From: an uncultured Acidimicrobiales bacterium | Lineage (GTDB): Bacteria > Actinomycetota > Acidimicrobiia > Acidimicrobiales > CALAML01 | Direction: 5' to 3' | Assembly (NCBI GenBank): GCA_937925845.1 | Contig: CALAML010000314.1 | Location: 1 to 34,550 of the forward strand | Length of the DNA stretch: 34,550 bases | Shown here: positions 16,116 through 25,816 of the stretch, piece by piece | Layout: every line of letters begins with the position of its first letter | Position numbering within the stretch: position 1 is the stretch's first letter | The notes under the pieces: generated by a model | What the model was told of the DNA's origin: nothing | Databases searched by the model: none | What the model saw: the letters and a program-made list of their open reading frames with translations, nothing else | Program-made: the position numbers and the translations under genes

Positions 16116-19100
16116 ATGACCCGCATTCGCGTGGACCACCCGGAATCGGTTGAGCGGGCCAGGGTTCGAGAAGTCGCCGCGCTCAGCGGTGTGGGTGCCA
16201 TCGACGACTGTCGAGTCAGCACCATCTATGTGCTCGAACGCGAGCTCAGCGCCCAAGACACAGAACGGGTGGCCGATGAGCTACTCGTCGACCCGGTTGT
16301 GGACGTCTTAGGTCCAGCCGATGACTCGGCCCACCAGCCGAAGCGGGTTGATGACGGCACCGAATGGGTGATTGAGGTAGCCCGACGGCCGGGGGTGACC
16401 GACACCGTCGCCCGGGAACTCGAACGGGGCCTGGCCCAGATCGACATCGATGCCGGGGAAGTGGTGCGGGTGCACCGCTACGAGTTGGCCGGGTCGATCG
16501 ACCGCGCCGAGGCGACGGTGGTGGCCCAGTCAGTGTTGGCCAACGAAACGATCGAAGACTGGGTCTTCGGCCGGTTCGAACCCAGCTTCGGGGTCGATGT
16601 CGAGGCCGATGCCGTGGTCGACGAAGTGCCTCTGGCCGGTCTCGACGGCAGCGCGCTGGTCGAGCTCAGCACCCAGCGACTGTTGTCGCTCGATCAGGCC
16701 GAGATGACCGCCATCCAGGACTTCTTCGATGACGCGGGCCGGGCGCCAACCGACGCCGAACTCGAAACCCTCGCCCAGACCTGGTCGGAGCACTGCGTTC
16801 ACAAAACCTTCAAGTCTGAAATCCGGTTTACCCATACCGACCGCGGCGGGGACACCCAAGTGAGCACGATCGGCGGGCTAATGAAGGAGTATCTGCGGGA
16901 GGTCACCGACGAACTCTGGCCGACCTGGCTCCGCTCGGCCTTTGTCGACAACGCCGGCATCGTCGAGTTCGACGACGATCTCGACCTGTCGATCAAGGTG
17001 GAAACCCACAACCACCCATCAGCGCTGGAACCCTTCGGTGGGGCCAACACCGGCGTCGGTGGAGTCGTCCGAGACATTATGGGAGTGTCGGCCCGACCGA
17101 TCGCGGCCATCGACATCCTCTGCTTCGGTCCGCAGGACTACCCGGCCGAACAGCTGCCCGATGGCGTACTCCACCCAGCCCGGGTCGCGGAAGGGGTCAT
17201 CGCCGGGGTGGGCGACTACGGCAACAAGCTTGGGCTGCCCACGGTGGCCGGGGCGGTGCTCTACGACAAGGGCTACCTCGGTAACCCGCTCGTGTTCTGC
17301 GGCAGCATCGGCATCGCACCCCGTGACAGCCATCCCACCGACCCCCAGGTCGGTGACCTAATTGTGGCCCTCGGCGGTCGCACCGGTCGCGACGGAATCC
17401 ACGGCGCCACCTTCTCTTCCGCCGAGTTGGCCCACGACACTGCGGTGGTTACCGGAAGCGCGGTGCAGATCGGCGACCCGATCACCGAAAAGGGAGTGCT
17501 CGAAATGATCGAGCACGCCCGCGACGCCAAGCTCTACACCGCTATCACCGATTGTGGCGCCGGCGGCTTTTCCTCGGCGGTAGGCGAGATGGGGGAGAAG
17601 CTCGGGGCCGAGGTGGATCTCGCCAACGTCCCGCTCAAGTACCCCGGCCTGCGTCCATGGGAGATCTACCTCTCAGAAGCCCAGGAGCGCATGGTGCTGG
17701 CGGTGCCGCCCGCCAACCTCGATGCCATCCACGATCTGGCTGAGCGGTGGCAGGTTGAGGTGTCGGTGCTCGGAAGCTTCACCGGCGACCAGCGGCTGCG
17801 GGTACGTCACGGTGAGTTGCCGGTGGTGGACTTGCCGATGGACTTCCTCCACGACGGTCTGCCCAGTCGCACCATGGAAGCCGAATGGGTCGAGCCTGCG
17901 GTACCGGCCAACTTTGCTGGCGTCACCGACCTCCCGGCGCTGACGGTCGGATCGGTCGAAGCCCTACTGCTCACCGCTCTGGCGGATCCCAACGTGGCGT
18001 CCAAAGAAGACATCGTGCGGACTTACGACCACGAGGTTCGGGGCGGCACGATCGTGCGACCGTTCTGTGGTCCCGAAGCCGATGGGCCCACCGACGCCGC
18101 GGTCTGCAAGCCCCTCGGCACCTGGAGCCACTCGAAAGCCTTCGCCCTCGGTATCGGCGTCAACCCCCGCCTCGGTCGAGTCGATCCCAACGCCATGGCG
18201 TTGGCCGCCATCGACGAGGCGATTCGCAACGTGGTGGCCGTCGGCGGCGATCCCGATCGCATCGCCCTGATCGACAACTTCTGTTGGGGCAACCCCACCA
18301 TCGCTGATCGTCTCGGCAGCCTGGTGCGGGCGGCGCAGGGCTGCGCCGCAGGGGCGCGGGCCTATCGAGCCCCGTTTATCTCCGGCAAGGACAGCCTCTT
18401 TAACGAGTTCGAAGGCACGCCGATCCCGGGCACCTTGGTGATCACCGCCATGGCCATCGTCGACGACATCGACAAAGTGGCCACCAGCGATCTCAAGTCC
18501 GCCGGCAACGACCTGTGGCTGATCGGCATCACCCAGACCGCGCTGGCCGGCAGCCTCGCGGCCGAACTGCTCGACACCGAGCTTCCCGGGCTGGCCAGCC
18601 TGCCGGTCGGCGTCGACGACCCGGTCGAGTTCTATCGTCGGATGCACGCCGCCATCAACGGTGGGTCGGTCGCCGCCGTCCACGATCTCAGCGAGGGCGG
18701 CTTGGCGGTGGCCCTGGCGGAAATGTGTATCGCCGGACGCCTCGGGGCCGAGGTCAGCCTTGAAGGAGTGCTGGCGGATTCCGACGAGACCACCGGTGAG
18801 TCGAACCCGGGTCAAGGCGACTTCACCGCGCTGTTTTCGGAGTCGCTGCGGCGATTCCTGGTTGAGGTGCCTTCGGCGAACCGTGACGACTTCGCGGCGA
18901 TGTTTGCCGATGGTGAGGCGCAGCGAATCGGTTCGGTATCGGAGACACCCATACTGCGAATCGAGGGTGGTGCGGGCGCCTACGAGTGGAACGTCGACGA
19001 TCTGGTAACGGCGTGGAGTCCAAAGAACCGGCCGCCAACCGATCCGGCTGAAGAGTCCGGGCAGGTCGACCAAAGCGGCCGCGGAGGAGCATCGCGATGA
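16116..19100 (+). CDS. purL: Phosphoribosylformylglycinamidine synthase, fused PurS-PurL (PurSL)
   Basis: Catalyses FGAR + glutamine + ATP to FGAM, the fourth purine step, with PurQ supplying ammonia. The 994-residue protein is longer than small PurL (about 740) and shorter than large PurL (about 1300). Residues 1 to about 165 look like two PurS-type halves ([24 protein letters not shown], then [26 protein letters not shown]), followed by the linker and two AIR-synthase-like catalytic halves. Motifs: [10 protein letters not shown] (W223-F232), [27 protein letters not shown] (ATP/metal), [17 protein letters not shown], and in the second half [12 protein letters not shown] and [17 protein letters not shown]. 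There is no C-terminal glutaminase domain. ATG 16116 is the first canonical start after an in-frame stop at 16002, but it lacks a clear Shine-Dalgarno. The stop overlaps purQ (ATGA). Confidence 0.93.
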   Translation: MTRIRVDHPESVERARVREVAALSGVGAIDDCRVSTIYVLERELSAQDTERVADELLVDPVVDVLGPADDSAHQPKRVDDGTEWVIEVARRPGVTDTVARELERGLAQIDIDAGEVVRVHRYELAGSIDRAEATVVAQSVLANETIEDWVFGRFEPSFGVDVEADAVVDEVPLAGLDGSALVELSTQRLLSLDQAEMTAIQDFFDDAGRAPTDAELETLAQTWSEHCVHKTFKSEIRFTHTDRGGDTQVSTIGGLMKEYLREVTDELWPTWLRSAFVDNAGIVEFDDDLDLSIKVETHNHPSALEPFGGANTGVGGVVRDIMGVSARPIAAIDILCFGPQDYPAEQLPDGVLHPARVAEGVIAGVGDYGNKLGLPTVAGAVLYDKGYLGNPLVFCGSIGIAPRDSHPTDPQVGDLIVALGGRTGRDGIHGATFSSAELAHDTAVVTGSAVQIGDPITEKGVLEMIEHARDAKLYTAITDCGAGGFSSAVGEMGEKLGAEVDLANVPLKYPGLRPWEIYLSEAQERMVLAVPPANLDAIHDLAERWQVEVSVLGSFTGDQRLRVRHGELPVVDLPMDFLHDGLPSRTMEAEWVEPAVPANFAGVTDLPALTVGSVEALLLTALADPNVASKEDIVRTYDHEVRGGTIVRPFCGPEADGPTDAAVCKPLGTWSHSKAFALGIGVNPRLGRVDPNAMALAAIDEAIRNVVAVGGDPDRIALIDNFCWGNPTIADRLGSLVRAAQGCAAGARAYRAPFISGKDSLFNEFEGTPIPGTLVITAMAIVDDIDKVATSDLKSAGNDLWLIGITQTALAGSLAAELLDTELPGLASLPVGVDDPVEFYRRMHAAINGGSVAAVHDLSEGGLAVALAEMCIAGRLGAEVSLEGVLADSDETTGESNPGQGDFTALFSESLRRFLVEVPSANRDDFAAMFADGEAQRIGSVSETPILRIEGGAGAYEWNVDDLVTAWSPKNRPPTDPAEESGQVDQSGRGGASR

Positions 19101-19936
19101 GCAACCTCACCAAAGCGCCGCTCTATGTCCTGCATGCGCCCGGGACCAACCGCGACCAGGAAGCGGCGTGGGCTGCATCCGAAGCCGGCTTCAATCCCCG
19201 CATCGTGCATATCGCCGAGCTGGTAGATGGCTCGGTGGCGCTCGATGATGCCGCAGCCACAATCGTGCCCGGCGGGTTCAGCTACGGCGATGCCCTTGGC
19301 GCCGGTGTACGACTGGCCCTTGACCTTCGGCTCGACCTGGCCTCGGAACTTCGCCAGTTTGTGGCCGGCGGAGGCTACGTTCTCGGCATCTGCAACGGCT
19401 TCCAGGCCCTGGTCAAAGCCGGGCTCCTTCCCGGACCGGCCACCCCCGAGGTCATTGCTGAAGGGGCCGACACTGAAGCGGCCGCCAAACCAACCGCGCC
19501 CACCGGAACCGGCCGCCAGGTAACCCTGACCCACAACCAGCGGGGCCGCTTCGAATGCCGATGGGTGCACCTGGAACCCAACCGCATGGCCAACGCCTCG
19601 TGGCTGTCGTCGATCACCGAACTGATCCACTGCCCGATCGCCCACGGCGAAGGCCGCTTTCAAGTAGCCGACTCAGCGACGCTTACCGCCATCGATACCC
19701 AGGGCCTGGCCGCCTTCCGCTACGTCGACGCCAACGGCGAGCCGGCCAAGGGTCGCTATCCGATCAACCCCAACGGGTCGGCCGGTGACCTGGCTGGTAT
19801 CTGCGATGTCACCGGGCGGGTCGTGGGTTTGATGCCCCACCCCGAAGACCACATCCGGCCGGTCCAGCGACCCCACGGCCCCAACGGCCAACTCGGGCTG
19901 GCGCTGTTTACTGCGCTTCGCAACGCGGTCGGTTAA
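19097..19936 (+). CDS. purQ: Phosphoribosylformylglycinamidine synthase glutaminase subunit PurQ
   Basis: Class I glutamine amidotransferase that feeds ammonia to PurSL. At 279 residues it belongs to the longer PurQ form (short forms are about 225). The nucleophile is C99 in [10 protein letters not shown] and the catalytic His/Glu are H248 and E250 in [25 protein letters not shown] (about 55-72) and [17 protein letters not shown] are family-typical. The ATG overlaps the PurSL stop by 4 bases, which fits coupled synthesis of the two subunits. A 72-base gap separates it from purC. Confidence 0.94.
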   Translation: MSNLTKAPLYVLHAPGTNRDQEAAWAASEAGFNPRIVHIAELVDGSVALDDAAATIVPGGFSYGDALGAGVRLALDLRLDLASELRQFVAGGGYVLGICNGFQALVKAGLLPGPATPEVIAEGADTEAAAKPTAPTGTGRQVTLTHNQRGRFECRWVHLEPNRMANASWLSSITELIHCPIAHGEGRFQVADSATLTAIDTQGLAAFRYVDANGEPAKGRYPINPNGSAGDLAGICDVTGRVVGLMPHPEDHIRPVQRPHGPNGQLGLALFTALRNAVG

Positions 19937-20008
19937 CCAAACCCGCGCCCGCTTCGACGCCCCACGAGAATCGACTGGAAGCATGACCAGCAGCAGGAAG
20001 ATGGCCCG

Positions 20009-21064
20009 ATGAACCTCGACTTCTCTCCCAGCCAAGCGCTGGCCGAGGTCGATCTGTCGTTCCTAGGCGAGCGGCGGCGAGGCAAGGTCCGCGACATGTA
20101 CGAAGTGAGCGGCGACGACGGGGACCAACTGGTGCTCGTAACCACCGACCGCATCTCGGCCTTCGATTCGGTGCTCGGCCTGGTGCCCTACCGAGGCCAG
20201 GTGCTGAACCAGCTGTCGGGGTTCTGGTTCGACCAGGTCAAGGACCTGGTGGCCACCCACCTCATCGATCAACCCGACCCCAACGTCACCATCGCCCGCC
20301 GGGCCGAGACCCTGCCCATCGAAGTGGTGGTGCGCGGTTATCTCACCGGCGTGACCGACACCGCCATCTGGCGACGCTACGAGATGGGGGAGCGGGAGAT
20401 CTACGGGCTGACCTTTCCCGATGGCATGACCAAGAACCAGTCGCTGCCGGAACCGATCATCACCCCCACCACCAAGGGCGAGGTCGGCCAACACGACGAG
20501 CGCATCACCGGCACGGAAGTCACCGAGCTTGGGCTCCTCACCAGCGAGCGCTGGGAGGAAGTGCAACGCGTTTCGCTAGCCCTGTTCGCCCGCGGTACCG
20601 AGGTGGCGGCTCGGGCCGGGCTTGTGCTCGTGGACACCAAATACGAATTCGGCGTAGACGGAGATGGCACCCTGATGCTGATCGACGAAGTCCACACCCC
20701 CGACTCGAGTCGGTACTGGATCGCGGCCACCCTCGACGAACGACGAGCCGCGGGCCTCGAACCAGAAAACGCCGACAAGGAAGTGCTGCGCCTCGACTAT
20801 GCGGCGATGGGCTACTCGGGCGAAGGGGAACCGCCACCGCTGCCGGACGAACTGGCCGAGCGGGTGGCCCAGCGGTACATCGGCGTCTACGAAGCCCTGA
20901 CCGGCCGACCCTTCGAACCAGGCGCATACCCGGCCAGCCCCCGAATCGCCAAGGCGATGAGCGACTGGTTCGACGGCCGATCGGCGCAGTCCGCCAGCCC
21001 CAACCCCAGTGATAGCGGCGCAAGTGATAGCGATAGCGACCCGAGTGATAGGGGCCAGCGATGA
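20009..21064 (+). CDS. purC: SAICAR synthase
   Basis: Phosphoribosylaminoimidazole-succinocarboxamide synthase: CAIR + aspartate + ATP to SAICAR. It has 351 residues, against about 240 in compact bacterial PurC and about 300 in the longer type it resembles. Motifs: [12 protein letters not shown] (about 23-34, ATP-binding loop), [24 protein letters not shown] (about 106-118), [22 protein letters not shown] and [14 protein letters not shown]. The core ends near residue 325. The last 25 or so residues form a Ser/Asp-rich tail ([20 protein letters not shown]) encoded by AGTGATAG-type repeats. AGGAAG lies about 7 bases before the ATG. The stop overlaps purE (ATGA). Confidence 0.94.
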   Translation: MNLDFSPSQALAEVDLSFLGERRRGKVRDMYEVSGDDGDQLVLVTTDRISAFDSVLGLVPYRGQVLNQLSGFWFDQVKDLVATHLIDQPDPNVTIARRAETLPIEVVVRGYLTGVTDTAIWRRYEMGEREIYGLTFPDGMTKNQSLPEPIITPTTKGEVGQHDERITGTEVTELGLLTSERWEEVQRVSLALFARGTEVAARAGLVLVDTKYEFGVDGDGTLMLIDEVHTPDSSRYWIAATLDERRAAGLEPENADKEVLRLDYAAMGYSGEGEPPPLPDELAERVAQRYIGVYEALTGRPFEPGAYPASPRIAKAMSDWFDGRSAQSASPNPSDSGASDSDSDPSDRGQR

Positions 21065-21585
21065 GTCAGGAACCGGTCGTTGGCGTCATCATGGGCTCGA
21101 GCTCGGACTGGGCCACGCTGGCCCGGGCGGCATCGGTTCTTGACGAGTTTGGGGTGAGCTACGAAGCCAAGGTGGTGTCGGCCCACCGCACCCCGGAGCT
21201 GATGGCCACCTACGCCGCCGACGCCGAGGGCCGGGGCCTGCAGGTGCTGATCGCCGGGGCTGGGGGAGCGGCACATCTGCCCGGCATGGTGGCTGGTCAC
21301 ACCGTGCTCCCCGTTATCGGTGTCCCGGTCAAGAGCCGAGCCCTCAACGGGATGGACTCGCTCCTTTCTATTGTGCAGATGCCCGCGGGGGTGCCCGTGG
21401 CCACCATGGCGATCGGTAACGCAGGCGCCACGAACGCCGGTTTGATGGCCGTCTCGATTCTCGGGCTGACCCAACCCGAGCTACGACGGGCTCTGGCCGA
21501 CTACCGCGCCGCCCGAGCCGAGGCGGTAACGGCCGAGTCGCTGCCGACCCCAGAATCGATGCTCAACGATCAACCGGACCGCTGA
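21061..21585 (+). CDS. purE: N5-carboxyaminoimidazole ribonucleotide mutase
   Basis: Converts N5-CAIR to CAIR. The 174-residue length and the motifs [13 protein letters not shown] (about 8-20), [12 protein letters not shown] (about 42-53, catalytic His) and [18 protein letters not shown] (about 64-81) mark class I PurE. The gene directly after it is purK, which makes the N5-CAIR substrate, so the two-step bacterial route is used here. Its start overlaps purC (ATGA) and its stop overlaps the purK start (TGATG). Confidence 0.95.
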   Translation: MSQEPVVGVIMGSSSDWATLARAASVLDEFGVSYEAKVVSAHRTPELMATYAADAEGRGLQVLIAGAGGAAHLPGMVAGHTVLPVIGVPVKSRALNGMDSLLSIVQMPAGVPVATMAIGNAGATNAGLMAVSILGLTQPELRRALADYRAARAEAVTAESLPTPESMLNDQPDR

Positions 21586-22757
21586 TGGGTCCGACCATCG
21601 GCATCTTCGGTGCCGGACAGCTCGGGCGGATGCTGGCCATCGAAGCCCATCGGCTGGGCCTGGCGGTGGAGGTGTTCACCGGGAGCCCCGCCGCCGCCGA
21701 CCCGGCGACCGATAGCGCCCGCACCCCGACCGGAGCGGTGGTGGCCCGGGAGTTCTCCGGCGCCTTCGATGATGATGCTGCGGTGCGTCGCTTCCTGGCC
21801 GCGGTCGATGTGGTCACCTTCGAGTTCGAAAACGTACCCAGCCGGGTCGGTGAACTGGCCGCCGAGATGGGAGTTGCCGTCCGCCCCGCAACCACGCTGC
21901 TCCATGCGGCCCAGAACCGGGCCCGGGAGCGGGCCTTTCTCGAACAACACGGGTTCCCGGTGGCCGCCAACGGGGTTGTGGAGAAAGAAGAAGACCTGGC
22001 CCGACACCTCGCCCGACTCGGAACCCCGGCGATCCTCAAAACTGCCGACTTCGGCTATGACGGCAAGGGCCAGGCCCGCATCGAGAGTGCCGAACCCGAA
22101 GCGGTGGCCGCAGCCCACGCGGCCATCGGGGGCGGTCGAGCCATCGTCGAGGCCGTCGTCCCCTTCGCCTTCGAAGCATCGGTGGTGGTCAGCCGCAGCA
22201 TCGACGGGGCCACCAGCAACCACGGGCTGATCGAGAACCGCCACGTCAACCACATCCTCGACGTGTCGATCGCCCCCTTCGCCGGCGATGCCGACATCGA
22301 ATCCCGAGCTGTGGCCCTGGCCAACGACATCGCGGTGGCCGCCGATCTGGTCGGAGTCTTGGCCGTCGAGCTTTTTGTGCTTGAAACGGGCGAGTTGATC
22401 GTGAACGAACTGGCGCCCCGAGTCCACAACTCGGGTCACCTCACCATCGAAGCCTGCGCCGCCAGCCAGTTCAGCCAACAGATCCGGGCCGCCGCCGGTC
22501 TCCCGCTCGGCGATGGTTCCATCCGCCAGCCCGCGGCGATGGCCAACATCCTCGGTGATGCCTGGCCCGATGGTGGCGAGCCAAACTGGGCCGCAGCGTT
22601 GAACCACCCCGGAGTGAGCCTGCACCTCTACGGCAAAACCGAGCCCCGACCCGGCCGAAAGATGGGCCACCTCACGGCGATCGGTGCCACCCCCGAGAGT
22701 GCTCTCGAAACGGTGACCGCGGCCCGTGCCGCGCTCGGCGATCCCGGCTCCGGTTGA
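21585..22757 (+). CDS. purK: N5-carboxyaminoimidazole ribonucleotide synthase
   Basis: ATP-grasp enzyme of 390 residues that carboxylates AIR with bicarbonate and ATP to N5-CAIR. Domains: N-terminal Rossmann-like GIFGAGQLGRMLAIEAHRLG (about 6-25), ENVPSR, then the ATP-grasp core with LKTADFGYDGKGQ (about 147-159) and the metal/substrate motif VNELAPRVHNSGHLTIEA (about 270-287), and a C-terminal domain with LHLYGKTEPRPGRKMGHL. Its ATG shares one base with the purE stop, so it is very likely translationally coupled. It ends the first purine transcription block; 215 bases separate it from purF. Confidence 0.95.
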   Translation: MGPTIGIFGAGQLGRMLAIEAHRLGLAVEVFTGSPAAADPATDSARTPTGAVVAREFSGAFDDDAAVRRFLAAVDVVTFEFENVPSRVGELAAEMGVAVRPATTLLHAAQNRARERAFLEQHGFPVAANGVVEKEEDLARHLARLGTPAILKTADFGYDGKGQARIESAEPEAVAAAHAAIGGGRAIVEAVVPFAFEASVVVSRSIDGATSNHGLIENRHVNHILDVSIAPFAGDADIESRAVALANDIAVAADLVGVLAVELFVLETGELIVNELAPRVHNSGHLTIEACAASQFSQQIRAAAGLPLGDGSIRQPAAMANILGDAWPDGGEPNWAAALNHPGVSLHLYGKTEPRPGRKMGHLTAIGATPESALETVTAARAALGDPGSG

Positions 22758-22885
22758 CCCCTGGATGTTGACGGTAGGCGGCTATCAAGATGCCCGTGTG
22801 CCGTGGGGTTGGTCGACTGCTCGGTGAACCGAAACCACGCAGGGTCACGCCGCCCTACCAAAGCGGAGATTGACCACTCGATTCA

Positions 22886-22915
22886 TTGGCGCCAGCGGTG
22901 GGTGCGGGCTATGAA
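22886..22915 (+). promoter_or_regulatory. Weak candidate purF promoter
   Basis: TTGGCG (22886-22891) and TATGAA (22910-22915) are spaced by 18 bases, each matching four of six positions of the housekeeping -35 and -10 consensus. They lie about 57 bases before the purF GTG in the 215-base gap after purK. It is offered only as a candidate; GC-rich actinobacterial promoters often keep just the -10. Confidence 0.25.
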
Positions 22916-22972
22916 TAGGCACGGAGGCCCAACCCTGCTTCTTCCCCCGCCGTCGTCTTCCTGGGCCAAGCC

Positions 22973-24403
22973 GTGACCACTCTGAACGACGAAGATGTCC
23001 CCCGCGAAGAATGTGGGGTCCTTGCCATCCACGCCCCTGGAGTGCAAGCCGCCCGCCTAGCCTTCTTTGGCCTCTACGCGCTTCAACACCGCGGTCAGGA
23101 AGCGGCGGGAATGGTGAGCTGCGATGGCGGAACGCTGCATGTGCACAAGGCCATGGGTCTGGTTTCGCAGGTATTCAACGAGGCGAACCTGTCGAACCTC
23201 AAAGGCGACCTGGTCATCGGCCACACCCGGTACTCAACCACCGGTTCCGCCTCGTTGCGCAACGTTCAGCCCTACGAGATCGAAACCCGGGACGGCCCGG
23301 TGGCACTGGGCCACAACGGCAACATCACCAATGCGCCGGCACTGCGACGCGAGCTGCTCGACCGCGGCATTGGCTTGCAGACGTCATCTGACACCGAAAT
23401 CCTGGTGCATCTCCTGGCGGGAGCCGGCGTGGGCGACTGGCGGTCGCGCATCGCCTCGATGATGGCCCGGATCGAAGGCGGCTACTCGCTGGTGATCCTC
23501 ACCCGCAACGCGGCCTTTGGTGTTCGTGACCCTTGGGGTTTGCGGCCACTGGTGCTCGGTCGGCTTCCCGATGGCGGTCACGTCCTCGCCTCCGAAAGCT
23601 GTGCTTTCGCGCCGATCGGAGCCGAAATGGTCCAGGAGATCGGCCCGGGCCAAATCTGTCGTATCGACAACAACGGCTACGAGATCACCCAGGCCGTGCC
23701 CGAACAAAAGCTGGCGTTCTGCACCTTCGAGGAGATCTACTTCGCTCGCCCCGACAGCATCCAGCAGGGGCGGCTGGTGCATCAGGTCCGCCAAGAGATC
23801 GGTCGCCAACTCGCCCGCGAGTCCAGCGTCGAAGCCGACATCGTGGTGCCGGTGCCCGACTCTGGGGTGCCCCATGCCATCGGCTTCGCCGATCAAAGCG
23901 GCATCACCTTCAGTGAAGGGCTGATCAAGAGCCGCTACATCGGCCGCACCTTCATCCAACCCACCGCCGAGCTGCGTGAGAGCAGCGTGGCCATGAAGTT
24001 CAATCCACTCCCGGAAAACCTGGTGGGCAAGCGGGTCGTGGTGGTCGACGACTCCATCGTCCGGGGCACCACGTCCGGACCCTTGGTAAAGATGCTCCGC
24101 GACGCGGGAGCGGCCGAGGTGCACATGCGAGTGTCGTGTCCTCCGATCCGCTTCCCGTGCTTCATGGGCATCGATATGGCCGACGCTGAGGAACTGATCG
24201 CGGCCCGAATGAGCGTCAAAGAAATCGGCGACCACATCCAGGCTGACTCGCTGGCCTACCTGAGCATCGATGGGCTGATGACGGCTCTCGAAGCCAGCGA
24301 CGGCTACTGCAACGCCTGTTTCACCGGGGAGTACCCGTTTGAAACCGCAGTGCAGCTGCAACTCCTTGAAAAGGGCCAGTTCGCCCAGGTCTTCGGCGAC
24401 TGA
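22973..24403 (+). CDS. purF: Amidophosphoribosyltransferase (PurF), iron-sulfur type
   Basis: First committed purine step: PRPP + glutamine to phosphoribosylamine. It has 476 residues. A 13-residue propeptide ends at Glu13, and C14 in EECGVLAIHA would become the N-terminal nucleophile after cleavage. The glutaminase domain (to about 235) has YALQHRGQEAAG, GHTRYSTTG and LGHNGNITN. The phosphoribosyltransferase domain carries the PRPP loop VVVVDDSIVRGTTS (about 353-366). Cysteines C250, C396, C446 and C449 match the spacing of the four [4Fe-4S] ligands of Bacillus subtilis PurF (146 residues between the first two, CNAC at the end), so this is the oxygen-sensitive Fe-S type. Start is GTG at 22973 with no strong Shine-Dalgarno. 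Confidence 0.95.
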   Translation: MTTLNDEDVPREECGVLAIHAPGVQAARLAFFGLYALQHRGQEAAGMVSCDGGTLHVHKAMGLVSQVFNEANLSNLKGDLVIGHTRYSTTGSASLRNVQPYEIETRDGPVALGHNGNITNAPALRRELLDRGIGLQTSSDTEILVHLLAGAGVGDWRSRIASMMARIEGGYSLVILTRNAAFGVRDPWGLRPLVLGRLPDGGHVLASESCAFAPIGAEMVQEIGPGQICRIDNNGYEITQAVPEQKLAFCTFEEIYFARPDSIQQGRLVHQVRQEIGRQLARESSVEADIVVPVPDSGVPHAIGFADQSGITFSEGLIKSRYIGRTFIQPTAELRESSVAMKFNPLPENLVGKRVVVVDDSIVRGTTSGPLVKMLRDAGAAEVHMRVSCPPIRFPCFMGIDMADAEELIAARMSVKEIGDHIQADSLAYLSIDGLMTALEASDGYCNACFTGEYPFETAVQLQLLEKGQFAQVFGD

Positions 24404-24490
24404 TCCCGGAAGACTCTTGCTAGCTCGAGCGAAGCAACCCCGGATTCCAGCGGTGAGGATTGCTTCAACTGATCCCAAAAGGTGGAAATC

Positions 24491-25816
24491 GTGAAGGTCT
24501 TGGTGGTTGGTAGTGGTGGCCGGGAACACGCCATCGGGTGGACGTTGGCCCGCTCATCGCAGGTTGAGAAACTGCTCTTTGCTCCCGGCAACGGCGGCAC
24601 CGCGGCTCTCGGAACAAACGTGGACGTCGAGGCCACCGACCTTGATGCCATCGTGACGCTGGCCAAGGAAGAAGAGGTCGGCCTGGTCATGGTGGGCCCC
24701 GAAGACCCACTGGTAGCTGGGCTGGTCGACCGCCTCACCGAGGTCGGGATCCCTGCGTTTGGTCCCACGGCAGTCACCGCTCAGCTCGAAGGGTCGAAGT
24801 CGTTCGCCAAGGCCTTTATGGAGAACCACGGCATCCCCACCGGCGCCGCAGCGTCGTTCACGGTTGTTGACGCAGCTCTCGCCTACCTTGACGAGCTGGC
24901 TAAAACCAGCGCCAGCGTGCCGGTGATCAAGGCCGACGGCCTGGCCGCGGGCAAGGGGGTGCTGATGCCGGAGACCTTCGACGAAGCAGCCCAGGCCATC
25001 AGAGACATCCTGATCGACCGAAGGTTCGGCGCTGCATGCGACTCGGTACTCATCGAGGAGCGGCTGGTCGGGGCCGAGGCCTCGGTGCTGGCCTTCTGTG
25101 ACGGCACCTCGCTGGCGGTCATGCCGGTGGCCCAGGACCACAAGCGACTCGGCGATGGCGACGCGGGCCCCAACACCGGAGGGATGGGAGCGTTCATCCC
25201 GTCGCCGGTCATCACCCCCGAGCTGCTGGCCGACGTCGAAGCCCGGGTGCTTCAGCCGGTGCTCAAGGGCATGGCGGCCCAGGGCACGCCGTATGTCGGC
25301 GTGCTGTACGCCGGAATCATGGTTACCGCGGACGGGCCCCGGGTGCTTGAGTTCAACTGTCGCTTCGGCGACCCGGAAACCCAGGTGGTGCTGCCCCTCC
25401 TCGAAAGCGACCTGGTCGATATCGCCTTTGGGTGCATCGACGGTCGGCTCGGCGAGCTCACCCCGCAGTGGTCCAGCGACGCCGCAGCCACAGTGGTTCT
25501 GGCCTCCGGCGGCTATCCCGACTCCTACCCCAAAGGCCACCCGATCACCGGCTTGGTTGAAGCAGCCGAAGCCGGCGGCACCGTGTTTCATGCCGGCACC
25601 GCGGTCGGATCGGCGGAAGGCGAGCCTCCGGTCACCAACGGGGGCCGGGTGCTCGCAGTGACGGCGACCGCACCCACCCTCGAAGCGGCGGTTGACGCGG
25701 CCTACCGGGCCGCCGACCATGCCCACTTCGACGGCGCGGTCCGCCGCAACGACATCGGCCGAGATGTCGCCAACGGCAAGGGTGCCGATAGCGACGGGAA
25801 AGGAACGCCAACGTGA
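24491..25816 (+). CDS. purD: Phosphoribosylamine-glycine ligase (GAR synthetase)
   Basis: Joins glycine to phosphoribosylamine with ATP, the second purine step. It has 441 residues with N-terminal VKVLVVGSGGREHAIGW, VGPEDPLVAGLVD, and the ATP-grasp core: KADGLAAGKGVLMPET (about 150-165), QDHKRLGDGDAGPNTGGMGAF (about 215-235) and the metal-binding LEFNCRFGDPETQ (about 285-297). The GTG at 24491 was preferred over the GTG three codons upstream because the family starts at M/V-KVLVVG and AAGGTGG lies about 6 bases before it. The stop overlaps the purM start (GTGA). It sits 87 bases after purF. Confidence 0.95.
   Translation: MKVLVVGSGGREHAIGWTLARSSQVEKLLFAPGNGGTAALGTNVDVEATDLDAIVTLAKEEEVGLVMVGPEDPLVAGLVDRLTEVGIPAFGPTAVTAQLEGSKSFAKAFMENHGIPTGAAASFTVVDAALAYLDELAKTSASVPVIKADGLAAGKGVLMPETFDEAAQAIRDILIDRRFGAACDSVLIEERLVGAEASVLAFCDGTSLAVMPVAQDHKRLGDGDAGPNTGGMGAFIPSPVITPELLADVEARVLQPVLKGMAAQGTPYVGVLYAGIMVTADGPRVLEFNCRFGDPETQVVLPLLESDLVDIAFGCIDGRLGELTPQWSSDAAATVVLASGGYPDSYPKGHPITGLVEAAEAGGTVFHAGTAVGSAEGEPPVTNGGRVLAVTATAPTLEAAVDAAYRAADHAHFDGAVRRNDIGRDVANGKGADSDGKGTPT

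Noticed and set aside
15677-16225. 182-codon minus-strand frame upstream of purSL
   Set aside because: Composition is Arg/Ser/Pro-rich without motifs, there is no ribosome binding site, and it overlaps the start of purSL.
17964-19073. 369-codon minus-strand frame inside purSL
   Set aside because: It is antisense to the conserved PurL catalytic region; a third-position GC artefact.
23384-24529. 381-codon minus-strand frame over purF
   Set aside because: It is antisense to a clear PurF gene and has the His/Asp/Gly-rich look of reverse-frame translations in GC-rich DNA.
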